The notes: generated by a model from the sequence alone, not told the origin. A stretch of 64,000 bases of DNA from Altererythrobacter sp. BO-6 (GCF_011047315.1 NZ_CP049259.1:558001-622000); one strand, 5' to 3'; shown: positions 25,234-35,424, counted from the stretch's first letter. Translations and numbers: made by a program.

Positions 25234-26408
25234 TGAGCGGCGCCGAACTGATCTCGCTGGGATGCCGGCTCAATATCGCCGAGAGCGAGCGGATGCGCCG
25301 CATGCTGAGCGGCGAGGATAACCTCATCGTCGTCAACAGTTGTGCAGTAACGGCTGAGGCAGTCCGCCAGACCCGCCAGGCAATCCGCCGTGCGCGCCGC
25401 GCCCGGCCCGATGCGCGGCTGCTGGTCACCGGCTGCGCCGCCGACATCGAGCGAGAGGAGCTCGCGGCCATGCCCGAGGTCGATGGCCTCATAGCCAATG
25501 CCGCCAAGCTCGATCCGCGCGCCTGGAACGTGCCGGGCGAGGCTGCCCCGTTGGCCCCCTCCCGAACCCGTGCCTTCATCGCGGTGCAGAACGGCTGCGA
25601 TCACGCCTGCACCTTCTGCGTGATCCCGCAAGGCCGCGGGAAGAGCCGCTCGCTCACCATCGCGCAGGTGTTGGGCGAAGTTGAACAGCATCTGGGCGAA
25701 GGCGCCGCAGAAGTGGTCATCACCGGCGTCGATGTGACGAGTTGGGGGCATGACTTGCCCGATCAACCGCGCCTGGGCAGCCTGGCCCGCGCAATCCTGG
25801 GCGCCTTTCCGCAGCTCGCACGGCTTCGCATGTCCTCGCTCGATGGCATTGAAATCGATGAGGAACTGTTCGAGCTCTTCGCTGGTGAAGAGCGATTGAT
25901 GCCGCATCTGCACCTGTCGCTGCAGCATGGGCATGATCTGATCCTGAAGCGGATGAAGCGGCGCCACTTGCGGGCCGATGCGATCGACCTGGTGACGCGC
26001 CTGAAGCTGCGTCGCCCCGAAATCGCGGTAGGCGCCGATTTGATCGCAGGCTTCCCGACCGAGACGGAGGAGCACCACCAGGCCAATCTCTCAATCATCG
26101 AACAGCTCGACATCGTGCATGGCCACATCTTCCCCTATTCGCCCCGCCCCGGCACGCCTGCCGCACGGATCCCGCAAGTCGCGCGCGAGGTGATAAAGCG
26201 CCGCGCCGCGGAATTACGCGAGGCCGTGAATCGCGCCCGCTCCCGCTGGCTGCAAAGTCTGGTGGGCAAGCCGCTATCGGTCCTCGCCGAACGCGACGGC
26301 ACCGGCTATGCGCCGCAGTTCGCGCGGGTATTGGTGCCTGCCGGGGTAAGCGCGGGCAAGTGCATCACGGTCACGCCCCAAGTAATCGAGGAAGGACTGC
26401 TCGTATGA
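25233..26408 (+). CDS. mtaB: tRNA t6A37 methylthiotransferase MtaB-like
   Basis: A 391-residue radical SAM enzyme that adds a methylthio group to t6A at position 37 of tRNAs. The N-terminal UPF0004 domain carries cysteines C11, C37 and C68 for one iron-sulfur cluster; the radical SAM domain has C122, C126 and C129 in GCDHACTFC. A C-terminal TRAM-like domain follows (residues about 330-391). The short C11 motif LGCRLN and the absence of other anticodon-type features fit MtaB rather than MiaB or RimO. Starts at the TGATG overlap with dapF and overlaps ftsY by ATGA. Confidence 0.88.
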   Translation: MSGAELISLGCRLNIAESERMRRMLSGEDNLIVVNSCAVTAEAVRQTRQAIRRARRARPDARLLVTGCAADIEREELAAMPEVDGLIANAAKLDPRAWNVPGEAAPLAPSRTRAFIAVQNGCDHACTFCVIPQGRGKSRSLTIAQVLGEVEQHLGEGAAEVVITGVDVTSWGHDLPDQPRLGSLARAILGAFPQLARLRMSSLDGIEIDEELFELFAGEERLMPHLHLSLQHGHDLILKRMKRRHLRADAIDLVTRLKLRRPEIAVGADLIAGFPTETEEHHQANLSIIEQLDIVHGHIFPYSPRPGTPAARIPQVAREVIKRRAAELREAVNRARSRWLQSLVGKPLSVLAERDGTGYAPQFARVLVPAGVSAGKCITVTPQVIEEGLLV

Positions 26409-27343
26409 GCGACGCAGACAGCCCGAAACGATCCTGGACCGATCGCCTGTTCGGCGGCTTCCGGAAGACGTCCGAACGGCTGAGCGAGAACCTCACCAAT
26501 GTCGTAAGCCGGGCCAAGCTCGACGATGCCACGCTGGACGAGGTTGAAGACGCGCTGATCATGTCGGACCTTGGCCCGTCCGCTGCAGCGCGTATCCGCG
26601 AGCGTTTGCGGGAAAAGCGCTTCGGGCTGGAGATCAGCGAGCGCGAACTGAAAGAGGCGGTAGCCGCGGAAATCGCGGAAATCCTGCGCCCGGTGGCGAA
26701 GCCGCTAGAAATCACCGCCTTTCCCCGCCCGCAGGTGATCCTGGTGATCGGCGTCAATGGCAGCGGCAAGACCACCACGATCGCCAAGCTGGCACACCTT
26801 TTCCAGGAAGACGATTACGGCGTGATGCTGGCGGCGGGCGACACCTTCCGCGCGGCAGCAATCGGCCAGCTCAAAACCTGGGCTGACCGGATCGGCGCGC
26901 CGATCGTTACCGGCCCCGAGGGCGGCGATCCCGCCAGCATCGTGTTCGATGCGGTAAAGGCCGCGACCGACAAGGGCATCGACGCGCTGATCGTCGACAC
27001 CGCGGGCCGCCTGCAGAACAAGCGCGAACTGATGGACGAGCTCGCCAAGATACGCCGCGTGCTTGGCAGGCTGAACCCCGAGGCCCCGCATGATGTGGTG
27101 CTGGTGCTCGACGCCACCAACGGCCAAAACGCGCTGAGCCAGATCGACGTATTCAAGGAGGTTGCCGGCGTAACCGGCCTGATCATGACCAAGCTTGACG
27201 GCACCGCCCGCGGCGGGGTGCTGGTGGCGGCGGCCGAGCAATACGGCCTGCCGATCCATGCCATCGGCGTGGGTGAGAAGATCGATGATTTGCGCCCGTT
27301 CGACCCCGATCTGGTGGCGCGGGTAATTGCAGGAGTGGCCTGA
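26405..27343 (+). CDS. ftsY: signal recognition particle receptor FtsY
   Basis: A 312-residue SRP GTPase that docks ribosome-nascent chain complexes at the inner membrane. The N-terminal acidic/amphipathic region is short, followed by the four-helix N domain and the G domain with GVNGSGKTTTIAKLA (P-loop), DTFRAAA, DTAGR and TKLDG. ATG 26405 overlaps the mtaB stop by four bases and begins MSDADSPKRSWTDRLFGGF, an expected FtsY opening. Translationally coupled both upstream and downstream (TGATG with yciB). Confidence 0.96.
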   Translation: MSDADSPKRSWTDRLFGGFRKTSERLSENLTNVVSRAKLDDATLDEVEDALIMSDLGPSAAARIRERLREKRFGLEISERELKEAVAAEIAEILRPVAKPLEITAFPRPQVILVIGVNGSGKTTTIAKLAHLFQEDDYGVMLAAGDTFRAAAIGQLKTWADRIGAPIVTGPEGGDPASIVFDAVKAATDKGIDALIVDTAGRLQNKRELMDELAKIRRVLGRLNPEAPHDVVLVLDATNGQNALSQIDVFKEVAGVTGLIMTKLDGTARGGVLVAAAEQYGLPIHAIGVGEKIDDLRPFDPDLVARVIAGVA

Positions 27344-27990
27344 TGTCCGAAGGTGAAGCCAAGCCCAAGGGCTCCGGCTGGCTCAATGTAGCGGTCGATT
27401 ACGGGCCATTGCTGGTGTTCCTCGGCGTCTATCGCTGGTTTGCGCCGGAACAGGCCGAGCCGATTGGCGAACTGGCCGCTGTCATAAAGGGCACGGTCGC
27501 CTTCATGGTCGCGGCGGTGATTGCGCTGGCGGTGTCGAAGTGGCGGCTGGGCAAGGTGTCGCCGATGCTGTGGTTCTCCACCGCGCTTATCGTGGGCTTC
27601 GGCGCCCTTACAATCTTCTTCGGTGACCCTACATTCGTGCAACTCAAGCCTACCATCATCTACACCGTTCTGGGCGCGGCGCTGCTGATCGGTGTGTGGC
27701 GCGGGCGGGCACTGCTGCAGATCCTGCTCGAGGCCGCATTCGAGGGGCTCAGCCAGCAGGGCTGGCTCAAACTGTCGCGCAACTGGGGGCTGTTCTTCCT
27801 GGCGCTGGCACTGCTTAACGAAGTGCTCCGCGCGCAAATGAGCTTCGAAGGCTGGCTTTGGGCCAAGCTGTGGGTGTTCCTGCCGCTGAGCTTCCTGTTC
27901 ACCTTCAGCCAGATCCCGATGCTGTTGAAACATGGCCTCAGCCTTGAAGGTGTGGACGAAGAGACGCACAATCCTCCACCGGCGGGATAG
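27343..27990 (+). CDS. yciB: inner membrane septation protein A family (YciB/IspZ)
   Basis: A 215-residue protein with five to six membrane helices. The segments DYGPLLVFLGVY and LWFSTALIVGFGALTIFFGDPTFVQLKPTIIY and the end FTFSQIPMLLKHGL are those of the YciB/IspZ family, linked to cell envelope integrity and septation; the exact biochemical role is not settled. Last gene of the dapF-mtaB-ftsY-yciB operon, start overlapping the ftsY stop. Confidence 0.92.
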   Translation: MSEGEAKPKGSGWLNVAVDYGPLLVFLGVYRWFAPEQAEPIGELAAVIKGTVAFMVAAVIALAVSKWRLGKVSPMLWFSTALIVGFGALTIFFGDPTFVQLKPTIIYTVLGAALLIGVWRGRALLQILLEAAFEGLSQQGWLKLSRNWGLFFLALALLNEVLRAQMSFEGWLWAKLWVFLPLSFLFTFSQIPMLLKHGLSLEGVDEETHNPPPAG

Positions 27991-28092
27991 CGCCGGGGCT
28001 TGCCAAGCCTCGCATTTGTGAGCACTGTCCGCGCGCAATGGGGCGGCTATGGTCTGGCTGTCCCGCAACGGGTCTCAAAAGGGGGGAGAATC

Positions 28093-28665
28093 ATGGCAAA
28101 ACTCTTCGGAAATCTTCACCTCGTGCTGGCGATCGGCCTGGTCGCGGCACTGGCACTGATGTTCGGTTTCAACGGCTATGCGACCGTCGATTCCAATTCG
28201 GTCGCGCGCTGGCTGCACCTGTTCTTCGGCGTGCTGTGGATCGGCCTGCTCTATTACCTCAACTTCGTCCAGGTGCCGACAATGCCGTCGATCCCGGACG
28301 AGCAGAAGGGCGCGATTTCCAAGCATATCGCGCCCAAGGTGCTGTTCTTCTTCCGCTGGGCAGCGCTGCTGACGGTGGTGACCGGCCTGTGGATCTCCAT
28401 GGTCAGCGGCTACATGATCGACGCGCTGACCTTTGCTGGCGTGGGCAATGTTGACCTGATCGGGGCCGGCATGTGGATGGCGCTGATCATGGCGTTCAAC
28501 GTGTGGTTCATCATCTGGCCCGCGCAGAAGAAGATCCTCGGCATCGTGGAAGCGAGCGCCGAGGAAAAGGCAGCTGCCGCACCGCGCGCGCTGATCGCCA
28601 GCCGTACCAATGTACTGCTGTCAATCCCGATGATGTATGCGATGGTGAGCGCCAATCTGGGCTAA
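28093..28665 (+). CDS. PuuD-like membrane protein (urate hydroxylase N-terminal domain family)
   Basis: A 190-residue membrane protein with about four helices and conserved histidines and aromatic residues: RWLHLFFGVLWIGLLYYLNFVQVP, FFFRWAALLTVVTGLW and NVWFIIWPAQKKILG. These match the urate oxidase N-terminal (DUF989/PuuD) family. Full PuuD enzymes have an additional cytochrome c domain, which is absent, so urate oxidation by this protein alone is uncertain. The start at 28093 has an excellent GGGGGGAG upstream. The unit ends in a clear terminator 32 bases after the stop. Confidence 0.75.
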   Translation: MAKLFGNLHLVLAIGLVAALALMFGFNGYATVDSNSVARWLHLFFGVLWIGLLYYLNFVQVPTMPSIPDEQKGAISKHIAPKVLFFFRWAALLTVVTGLWISMVSGYMIDALTFAGVGNVDLIGAGMWMALIMAFNVWFIIWPAQKKILGIVEASAEEKAAAAPRALIASRTNVLLSIPMMYAMVSANLG

Positions 28666-28696
28666 CGCCGCGCGATCATCCGCCGGAAAATGGGAA

Positions 28697-28725
28697 GGGC
28701 GCTGCGGGCAACCGTGGCGCCCTTT
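28697..28725 (+). terminator. rho-independent terminator after the PuuD-like gene
   Basis: GGGCGCTGCGG, a GCAA-type loop, then CCGTGGCGCCC gives an 11-position stem including two G-U pairs, followed immediately by TTTTT. Confidence 0.85.
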
Positions 28726-28757
28726 TTGATGGGAAACTGGGTGGATAGGAGAAATTG

Positions 28758-29195
28758 CTACCTACGATACACAACAGTACCTTTGGGCAGTTTTCGATAG
28801 AAGAAAGTTTGCTGGGCGCTGTCTTTTATGCAGGCAACGATATCGTCGTCTGTCGGTTGCGATCGATCATCCTTGGCCCGAATGACGTTCTCGTCAGATG
28901 GCATTATGAAAGCGATCGAGTGACTGGTTTTCTCGATCCACGCGACTTCCGGGCTGCACAGGACCAGTGCCGAAATCAGTTTTTCGGGACTTTCCTCTCG
29001 CCCCCCTTTTGACGACACCTTGATGTAACCAGATGGATCTTCTTGAGCACCGAATTGAAGAGGGAACTCTAGCGATACGCTATTCGCTGCCACGAACAGC
29101 TTCGGTTGATTTGCTCTCTGCTCAGCCTCGACCGGCCTAGTTTGATCACAGGCCCCAGCTAGCAGAACGATGGCAATCACAAACCGCTTAAACAT
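28758..29195 (-). CDS. putative lipoprotein, unknown function
   Basis: About 145 residues starting at MFKRFVIAIVLLAGACDQ, a lipoprotein signal peptide with the lipobox LAGAC (acylated C16). The mature part has two further cysteines (LVLC and DDDIVACI) and no recognised domain. The ATG at 29195 is preferred to one five codons upstream because it gives the better signal peptide. Base composition is lower in GC than the flanking genes, and nothing nearby is related, suggesting recent acquisition or fast evolution. Confidence 0.65.
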   Translation of the reverse strand: MFKRFVIAIVLLAGACDQTRPVEAEQRANQPKLFVAANSVSLEFPLQFGAQEDPSGYIKVSSKGGREESPEKLISALVLCSPEVAWIEKTSHSIAFIMPSDENVIRAKDDRSQPTDDDIVACIKDSAQQTFFYRKLPKGTVVYRR

Positions 29196-29247
29196 GCGCA
29201 ATATTGGCAAATTGATTAAACGTCCGCAATCGGCTCAGTGACCGAAC

Positions 29248-31173
29248 TCAAATCTCCACCTGGCTGCCCAGTTCCACCACACGGTTCGTAGGCAGCTTGA
29301 AGAAGTCCATCGCGGTCGCCGAATTGCGCAGCATCCACGCAAAGATCTTCTCGCGCCAGATCGGCATGCCCGGCTTCTCGCTGGGCAGCAACGTCTGGCG
29401 GCTGAGGAAGAAGCTGGTTTGCATCATGTCGAACTCGCCGCCGCATTGCTGCATTTGCTTCAGCCCTTCGGGCACATCGGTCTTCTCCATGAAGCCATAG
29501 TGCAGGACGGCGCGATAGAACCCGTCGCCAAGGTCATGATATTCGCAGCGCTGCGCCGGATCGACATAGGGCACGCCCTCGATATTGACCGTCAGGATCA
29601 CCACACGTTCGTGCAGCACCTTGTTGTGCTTGATATTGTGCAGCAGCGCGGACGGCACGCCCGCCGTGCTGGAAGCCATGAAGATCGCGGTGCCCGGCAC
29701 CCGCAGGGCCGAATTCTTAGCCGACTTCGCGAAAATCTCCATCGGCAGGGCAACTTCGCTCATCCGGTCGCGCATCAGCTTTCGCCCGCGCGCCCAGGTT
29801 GTCAGCAGGGTGAAAGCGAACAGGCCCACCACCAGCGGGAACCAGCCGCCATCGGGCACCTTGGTCAGGTTGGCCGCGAAATAGGCGCCATCGACGATCA
29901 GGAACAGCAGTACGACCGGAGCGGCATACCACCACTTCCACTTCCACACGCCGACCAGCAGAACCGCCATCAGCAGCGTGTCGATAGTGACCGCGCCGGT
30001 CACGGCAATGCCATAGGCCGAGGCGAGGTTCGACGAGTTCTGGAAGGTCAGCACCAGGATGATGACCGCCACCATCAGCGCCCAGTTGACCACCGGGATG
30101 TAGATCTGGCCGCCTTCGGTCTCGCTGGTGTGGCGGATCGACAAGCGCGGCATGAAGCCCATCTGGATCGCCTGGTGGGTGATCGAGAACGCACCCGAAA
30201 TTACCGCCTGGCTGGCGATGAATGTTGCAGCAGTGGCCAGGAACACCAGCGGCAAGCGCCATTCTTCCGCCGCAAGGAAGAAGAACGGGCTGGTTATGGC
30301 CTGTTCCGCGATCTCTTCCGGCAAGCCGATGATCATCGCGCCTTGCCCGAAATAGTTGAGCAGAAGACAGGGCATGACGAAGCCGAACCATGATAGGCGC
30401 ATCGGCCCGCGCCCGAAATGACCCATGTCCGAATAGAGCGCCTCTGCCCCGGTCACTGCCAGCACGACGGAGCCGAGCGCAAGGAAGGCGAACCAGCCGT
30501 CAAGAATGAAGAAATTGATCGCGTACCAGGGGTTGAGCGCCCAGAGGATTTCCGGCGTCTGGACGATCTGCCAGATGCCCATGCCGGCAATCACCGTGAA
30601 ATAGACGATCATCACCGGGGCAAAGAGCGCGCCAACCTTGGCCGTGCCGCGTTTCTGCAGCATGAACAGGATCACCAGAAGGGCGAGCGCGATCGGGATG
30701 ACCAGCGGATCCAGCCTGTGATCGACCACAGTCAGGCCCTCGACCGCAGACAGCACCGAGATCGCGGGCGTGATCATGCTATCGCCATAGAACAGCGAGG
30801 TCGCAAATACGCCAAGCAGCACGGCCACCCAGCCATAGCGCGATTTGCTGATGCTGCGCGAAATGAGCGCAACCAGGGCAAGGCTGCCACCCTGCCCGTT
30901 GTTGTCCGCACGCATCAGGATGGTGACATACTGGATCGCCACGACCAGCGTCATCGACCAGAAGATCAGGCTGACAACGCCCAGCACATGCACATCGTCG
31001 ATCGGCAGATGGTGCGCGCCGCGAAACGTTTCGCGGAAGGCGTAGAGCGGGCTGGTGCCGATATCGCCAAAGACGATCCCGATCGCACCGACAGCCAGCG
31101 CCGCCTTCGACGCGCTATGCGCGTTATGCGGCGTACCGTGCGGCTGGTGTGCTGGCGTTGATGCTTCGCTCAT
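29248..31173 (-). CDS. kup: Kup-family potassium uptake protein
   Basis: A 641-residue K+/H+ symporter. The N-terminal [22 protein letters not shown] is the Kup signature; about twelve membrane helices follow, then a cytoplasmic C-terminal domain from about residue 460 ([27 protein letters not shown]). ATG 31173 ([10 protein letters not shown]) is taken as start; the frame stays open to 31242 but the added residues are not family-like. It stands alone between the lipoprotein gene and the ccm operon. Confidence 0.94.
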   Translation of the reverse strand: MSEASTPAHQPHGTPHNAHSASKAALAVGAIGIVFGDIGTSPLYAFRETFRGAHHLPIDDVHVLGVVSLIFWSMTLVVAIQYVTILMRADNNGQGGSLALVALISRSISKSRYGWVAVLLGVFATSLFYGDSMITPAISVLSAVEGLTVVDHRLDPLVIPIALALLVILFMLQKRGTAKVGALFAPVMIVYFTVIAGMGIWQIVQTPEILWALNPWYAINFFILDGWFAFLALGSVVLAVTGAEALYSDMGHFGRGPMRLSWFGFVMPCLLLNYFGQGAMIIGLPEEIAEQAITSPFFFLAAEEWRLPLVFLATAATFIASQAVISGAFSITHQAIQMGFMPRLSIRHTSETEGGQIYIPVVNWALMVAVIILVLTFQNSSNLASAYGIAVTGAVTIDTLLMAVLLVGVWKWKWWYAAPVVLLFLIVDGAYFAANLTKVPDGGWFPLVVGLFAFTLLTTWARGRKLMRDRMSEVALPMEIFAKSAKNSALRVPGTAIFMASSTAGVPSALLHNIKHNKVLHERVVILTVNIEGVPYVDPAQRCEYHDLGDGFYRAVLHYGFMEKTDVPEGLKQMQQCGGEFDMMQTSFFLSRQTLLPSEKPGMPIWREKIFAWMLRNSATAMDFFKLPTNRVVELGSQVEI

Positions 31174-31309
31174 ATTCAAAGGATTTCCCGATTGTCCCCG
31201 GTACTGCCCGTGCGCCAGATCAGCGCCGATAGCTGCGGCCATTTGGTTGCTGCGGGCCGCAAAACGCGGGCGCGCTTAGCACCGGCGTATAGCCGCTGCA
31301 AGCGGCGGC

Positions 31310-32002
31310 TTATGGGCCGCGCTCCGGCATGGGCGCAGGCGGCGCGTCGCGCTGCGCCTCCATCAGCTGTCGCATCCCCTCCATCTGGGCAATCAGTTCG
31401 TCAAGGCTGGCTATCCGAAACGTCAGATCTTCGCGCCAGGGCGCATCTTCGGGCGAGCGCTCGAGCAGCTCGGCCCACACCTTGCGCGCTTCTTCCGGCT
31501 CGCCGCTGCGGAGGTAGGACATGCCCAGGAAATAACCGGCGCCGGGGTGCGCCGGGAAAGCATCCTGCGCGCGCTGATAGGCATAGAGCGCGGGCGGCGT
31601 CAGCTGGCCTTCGGCGTGCTCGACCAGCGCGTTGGCCAGCGCCAGCCAGCCTTCGGCATCGCCGGGATTGCGGTTGACACCCTGACGCAACAGCGCAGCC
31701 GCATCGTCATACTGGCCCTTTCGTGCGAAACCGTCCGACAGGACGATGTAATCGGGCGGCTGTTTGCCATCGTCGAACAGCGCGCGGCGCGCGGCCACCA
31801 GCTCCTCGCCCGACTGCACCGTCTTGTCCTTGGCCGCCTTGGGCGCAGAAGGTTGTCCTGGCGCGCCATGCAGGCCGTAACCGGCCAGCCCGAACATCAG
31901 TACGGCCCCGAACAGCATCCAACCCTGCCGCGGCAGGCGCAGCACCAGGATGGCGGTGAGCATGGCGAACAGGCCCAGCGCAAGAATCGGCACCCACACC
32001 AT
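31310..32002 (-). CDS. ccmI: cytochrome c maturation protein CcmI-like (TPR)
   Basis: A 230-residue protein with two N-terminal membrane segments (MVWVPILALGLFAMLTAILVL and MLFGAVLMFGLAGYGL) and a periplasmic domain of TPR repeats (DYIVLSDGFARKGQYDDAAALLRQG; AEGWLALANALVEHAEG; GAGYFLGMSYLRSGEPEEAR). CcmI chaperones apocytochrome c for the CcmF/CcmH haem ligation complex. ATG 32002 overlaps the ccmH stop (TGATG). Shorter than classic CcmI, but context and layout support it. Last gene of the ccm operon. Confidence 0.85.
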   Translation of the reverse strand: MVWVPILALGLFAMLTAILVLRLPRQGWMLFGAVLMFGLAGYGLHGAPGQPSAPKAAKDKTVQSGEELVAARRALFDDGKQPPDYIVLSDGFARKGQYDDAAALLRQGVNRNPGDAEGWLALANALVEHAEGQLTPPALYAYQRAQDAFPAHPGAGYFLGMSYLRSGEPEEARKVWAELLERSPEDAPWREDLTFRIASLDELIAQMEGMRQLMEAQRDAPPAPMPERGP

Positions 32003-32445
32003 CACAGATTGTCCTCGGTCAGGATTTCCTGCGGCCCGCCTTCGGACTTGCGCCCCACGCGCCGCCACAGCAATCCGCCCGCCACCAGCAGCAACAGCAG
32101 CGGAATGGCAAACAGCGGCCAGGTCGAGGATGTCATGCGCGGCTCATAGCTGACATAATCGCCATACCGGTCGATCAGCCATTGCCGGATCGCCTCTGGC
32201 TCTTCGCCGGCGGCGATGCGCGCTCGTACCTGGTGGCGCATGTCGCCCGCCATCGCGGCATCGCTGTCAGCGATCGACTGGCTCTGGCACTTGAGGCAGC
32301 GCAGCGTGTGCATCAGCTCAACCGCCTTGGCTTCCAGCGCGGGATCTTCGAGCTGCTGGTAGGCATAGGGCGCAGGCGGCAGATCGTCCTGCGCAGCCAG
32401 CGGGACAGCAACCATCGCAGCTATCACGAGGAGCAGGTGCTTCAT
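32002..32445 (-). CDS. ccmH: cytochrome c maturation protein CcmH
   Basis: A 147-residue membrane-anchored thiol protein. A signal peptide (1-18) is followed by the redox motif LRCLKCQSQSIADS (C50, C53), which reduces or holds apocytochrome CxxCH cysteines before haem attachment, a helical domain (MRHQVRARIAAGE) and one C-terminal membrane helix (LFAIPLLLLLVAGGLLW). Stop overlaps ccmI; start overlaps ccmG by four bases. Confidence 0.95.
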   Translation of the reverse strand: MKHLLLVIAAMVAVPLAAQDDLPPAPYAYQQLEDPALEAKAVELMHTLRCLKCQSQSIADSDAAMAGDMRHQVRARIAAGEEPEAIRQWLIDRYGDYVSYEPRMTSSTWPLFAIPLLLLLVAGGLLWRRVGRKSEGGPQEILTEDNL

Positions 32446-32969
32446 TGCGCGGCCTCCTCTAGCTTCGCGAGCAGTTCGGGCACGTTTTCCGCCCGGACAT
32501 CGCCGATATGCTGGTAGCGGATGATGCCCTTGCCATCGATCACGAAAGTTTCGGGCACTCCGGACGAGCCGATTTCGAGCTGGATCGCCGAGATATCGTC
32601 CACCCCGATGCGGGTATAGGGATTGCCGTGCTCCGCCAGGAACCGGTCGACATCTTCGCGCTTGTCGCGGATTGCGACCCCGACGATCTCGACCCCAGCC
32701 TTGTTGAGCGCCTCCAGATGGGGTGCCTCAGCCTTGCACGGCAGGCACCAGCTCGCCCAGATATTAAGCAGCCTGGGCTTGCCATCCTTGAAATCGGTGA
32801 GTGAAACGCCAGGGCGGGTCTCGCTCGCCGGCTCCAGCTGGAATTCGGGCAGTGGCCGACCGATCATGGTCGACGGAATGAATTCGTCCTTGGGCTGGAA
32901 CAGCTGATAGCCGGCCAGCCCCAGGAAAAAGGCGAACAGCAGCAGCGGCACCCACACAGTCCAGCGCAT
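32442..32969 (-). CDS. ccmG: periplasmic thioredoxin CcmG/DsbE
   Basis: A 175-residue tethered thioredoxin-fold protein. Membrane anchor at residues 5-22; active site WASWCLPCKAEAP with C75 and C78; cis-proline region SSGVPETFVID. It passes electrons to CcmH and apocytochrome c in the periplasm. The one-base overlap with ccmF (start 32969 and ccmF stop) and the four-base overlap with ccmH show full translational coupling. Confidence 0.95.
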   Translation of the reverse strand: MRWTVWVPLLLFAFFLGLAGYQLFQPKDEFIPSTMIGRPLPEFQLEPASETRPGVSLTDFKDGKPRLLNIWASWCLPCKAEAPHLEALNKAGVEIVGVAIRDKREDVDRFLAEHGNPYTRIGVDDISAIQLEIGSSGVPETFVIDGKGIIRYQHIGDVRAENVPELLAKLEEAAQ

Positions 32970-34957
32970 TACGCAGCTTCCCCCGCCGGAACCGCTGAAC
33001 CGCCACGCACTTGCGCCAGTTCTTCGCGTTCGTCAGCCTCACGCTTGGCCGCACTGCGGCGGCGCAAATCGACCGTCAGCCGCCCAACGATCGCCAGCGC
33101 GCCACCGAGCGCGATCAGCAGGCCGCCATACCAGATCAGCGTGACCAGCGGTTTCCACCACAGGCGCAGCTGCCAGCGGCCATCCTGCCCCTTGTTTCCG
33201 ACAACGGCATAGAGCTGGCCGTCCCAGCGGGTCAGCAGCGCGCTTTCGGTGGTTTCCTGCGCGGGCGCCCAGAAGCTGCGCGCTTGCGGCGTGACCAGTT
33301 GCGACTTGCCGTCACCGCGCTGCGCAGTGAGACGCGCTTCCATCGCCGTCCAGTTGGGCCCTGCGACGGGATCCACGCTCTCCAGCGTGATCCGGAAGCC
33401 GCCGATTTCCGTTGTGTCCCCTGGTGCGACCGCCACCAGCCGTTCCTGGGTGAAAGCGCTTTCGCTCGCCATTCCCAACAGCGACACGGCAATCCCGAAA
33501 TGGGCGAGCACCATGCCCCAGGTCGCCAGCGGCGTGCGCAGCAGATCGCGGCCACGCAGCGGCAGCAGGCTGGCGACGCCCAGCCCCACAGCGATGGCGA
33601 GGCCCAGCAAAGGCAGGATGCCGATATCGGTAGTGGCGAGAACCGTGAACAACGCAGTCGTCACGATCAGCGCGACAACGATCGCAATCGGCGCGCGGAT
33701 ACGATCGACATTGTCTTCACGCCAGCGCAGCAGCGGCCCCACTGCCATCACCAGCAGCATCGGGATCGTGAAGATCGCGCCCACGGGGTTGAAGTATGGC
33801 GGGCCAACCGACACGCGTACATCGAAGGCTTCGGTCAGCAGCGGGTACAGCGTGCCGAGCAGCACGATGCCGAGGATCGCTGACAGCATCACATTGTTGA
33901 ACACCAGCGCGCCTTCGCGGCTCACCGCGGCAAAGCGTTGCCCCTCTGACACCGAGCTGGCGCGCAAGGCGAATAGCAGCAAGGCCCCGCCGATATAGAT
34001 CGCCAGCAGCGCGAGGATGAAAGTGCCGCGTTCCGGATCGACTGCAAAGGCGTGGACGCTGGTGAGAATGCCGGAGCGAACCAGGAAGGTGCCGAGCATG
34101 CTCATCGAAAAGGCAACCACGCCCAGCATTATGGTCCATGCGCGCAGCGCGTCGCGCGCGGCCAGCACGCTGACCGAATGGAGCAGCGCGGTCGCCGCCA
34201 GCCACGGCATGAGCGACGCGTTTTCGACCGGGTCCCAGAACCACCAGCCGCCCCAGCCCAGCTCGTAATAGGCCCAATAGCTACCGGCAACGATGCCCAG
34301 AGTCAGGAACACCCAGGCGCCCAGCACCCATGGGCGCATAACCCGGGCGAATTCGGGGTTCACCTGCCGGGTGATCAGCGCGCCGACTGCAAAACTGAAG
34401 GCCACCGACAGGCCGACGTAGCCGATGTATAGGGTGGGCGGGTGGAGCGCCAAGCCGATGTCCTGCAACAGCGGATTGAGCCCGTTGCCTTCGGGCACGG
34501 GCATGTCGAGCCGCTCGAACGGGTTGGAGCTCAGCAGCAGGAAGGCATAAAATCCCAGCGCAACAAAACCTTGCGCGGCAAGCGTTGCCTGCATCGTCTT
34601 TTCGGGCATGCGCCGTTCCAGCCAGGCGATCAGTGCACCGGCCAAGGCCATCACTGTAACCCATAGCAGCATCGAGCCTTCATGGTTGCCCCAGGCACCA
34701 GCGAGCTTGAAGATCATCGGCTTCATCGAATGCGAATTGGTCGCGACCAGCTTCACCGAAAGGTCGGTGATCGCAAACACCCACAGCAGCATCGCGAAGC
34801 TGAACAACGCCAGGAAGCCTTGCAGCATCGCTGCCGGGCGGACCAATGCCGCTAGCGGCGCCTCCGGATTACGTTGCGCAATCGCCCCGCCCAACAGCTG
34901 AAGGATCGCCAGCGCTGCTGCCATCCACAGCGCGGCAAGGCCAAGTTCAGCGCTCAT
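32969..34957 (-). CDS. ccmF: cytochrome c haem lyase CcmF
   Basis: A 662-residue polytopic membrane protein that attaches haem from holo-CcmE to apocytochrome c. The tryptophan-rich WWD haem-binding loop is present (YYELGWGGWWFWDPVENAS), with conserved periplasmic histidines nearby (LHPPTLYIGYVG, LLHSVSV). About 14 helices and a large periplasmic C-terminal domain (residues 480-600) are as expected. It overlaps ccmE by four bases upstream. Confidence 0.97.
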   Translation of the reverse strand: MSAELGLAALWMAAALAILQLLGGAIAQRNPEAPLAALVRPAAMLQGFLALFSFAMLLWVFAITDLSVKLVATNSHSMKPMIFKLAGAWGNHEGSMLLWVTVMALAGALIAWLERRMPEKTMQATLAAQGFVALGFYAFLLLSSNPFERLDMPVPEGNGLNPLLQDIGLALHPPTLYIGYVGLSVAFSFAVGALITRQVNPEFARVMRPWVLGAWVFLTLGIVAGSYWAYYELGWGGWWFWDPVENASLMPWLAATALLHSVSVLAARDALRAWTIMLGVVAFSMSMLGTFLVRSGILTSVHAFAVDPERGTFILALLAIYIGGALLLFALRASSVSEGQRFAAVSREGALVFNNVMLSAILGIVLLGTLYPLLTEAFDVRVSVGPPYFNPVGAIFTIPMLLVMAVGPLLRWREDNVDRIRAPIAIVVALIVTTALFTVLATTDIGILPLLGLAIAVGLGVASLLPLRGRDLLRTPLATWGMVLAHFGIAVSLLGMASESAFTQERLVAVAPGDTTEIGGFRITLESVDPVAGPNWTAMEARLTAQRGDGKSQLVTPQARSFWAPAQETTESALLTRWDGQLYAVVGNKGQDGRWQLRLWWKPLVTLIWYGGLLIALGGALAIVGRLTVDLRRRSAAKREADEREELAQVRGGSAVPAGEAA

Positions 34958-35424
34958 TCGAGCCCGACCGTGGTCTGTTCGGCCATTTTCGCAGCATCAT
35001 GCTGATTCATCTCCTGCAATTCGCGCGGGACGTAATTCTCGTCATGCTTGGCAAGCAGGTTATCCGCCACGAACACGCCGTCAGGGCCAAGGCTGCCTTC
35101 CGCAACCACGCCCGAATTCTCGACGAACAGGTCCGGCAAGATGCCGCTGTAACGCACCGGCACGCGGGCATCCGCCTGGTCTGTCACGACGAAGGCCACC
35201 GTCACACCATCCGGGAGCGTCTCGATCGACCCTTCAGCTACCATGCCGCCCAGGCGCACGGCCTGGCCCACCGCAGGCGGATCCGCCATCATCTGGTCAG
35301 GTAGATAAAAGTAATTGGCCTGGTTGCGCAGCGCCCACGCGGCGAGCAGTCCTGCGGCAACGATCGCCACCAAGGCGAGGCTGACCAGCACCAGCCGTTG
35401 ATGCTTCGGCTTGATTGCACTCAT
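34954..35424 (-). CDS. ccmE: haem chaperone CcmE
   Basis: A 156-residue protein, single N-terminal anchor (residues 11-32) and a periplasmic OB-fold domain. The haem-binding motif LAKHDENY holds covalent-haem H127 and Y131. It accepts haem through CcmC and delivers it to CcmF. ATG 35424 overlaps the ccmD stop (ATGA). Confidence 0.96.
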   Translation of the reverse strand: MSAIKPKHQRLVLVSLALVAIVAAGLLAAWALRNQANYFYLPDQMMADPPAVGQAVRLGGMVAEGSIETLPDGVTVAFVVTDQADARVPVRYSGILPDLFVENSGVVAEGSLGPDGVFVADNLLAKHDENYVPRELQEMNQHDAAKMAEQTTVGLE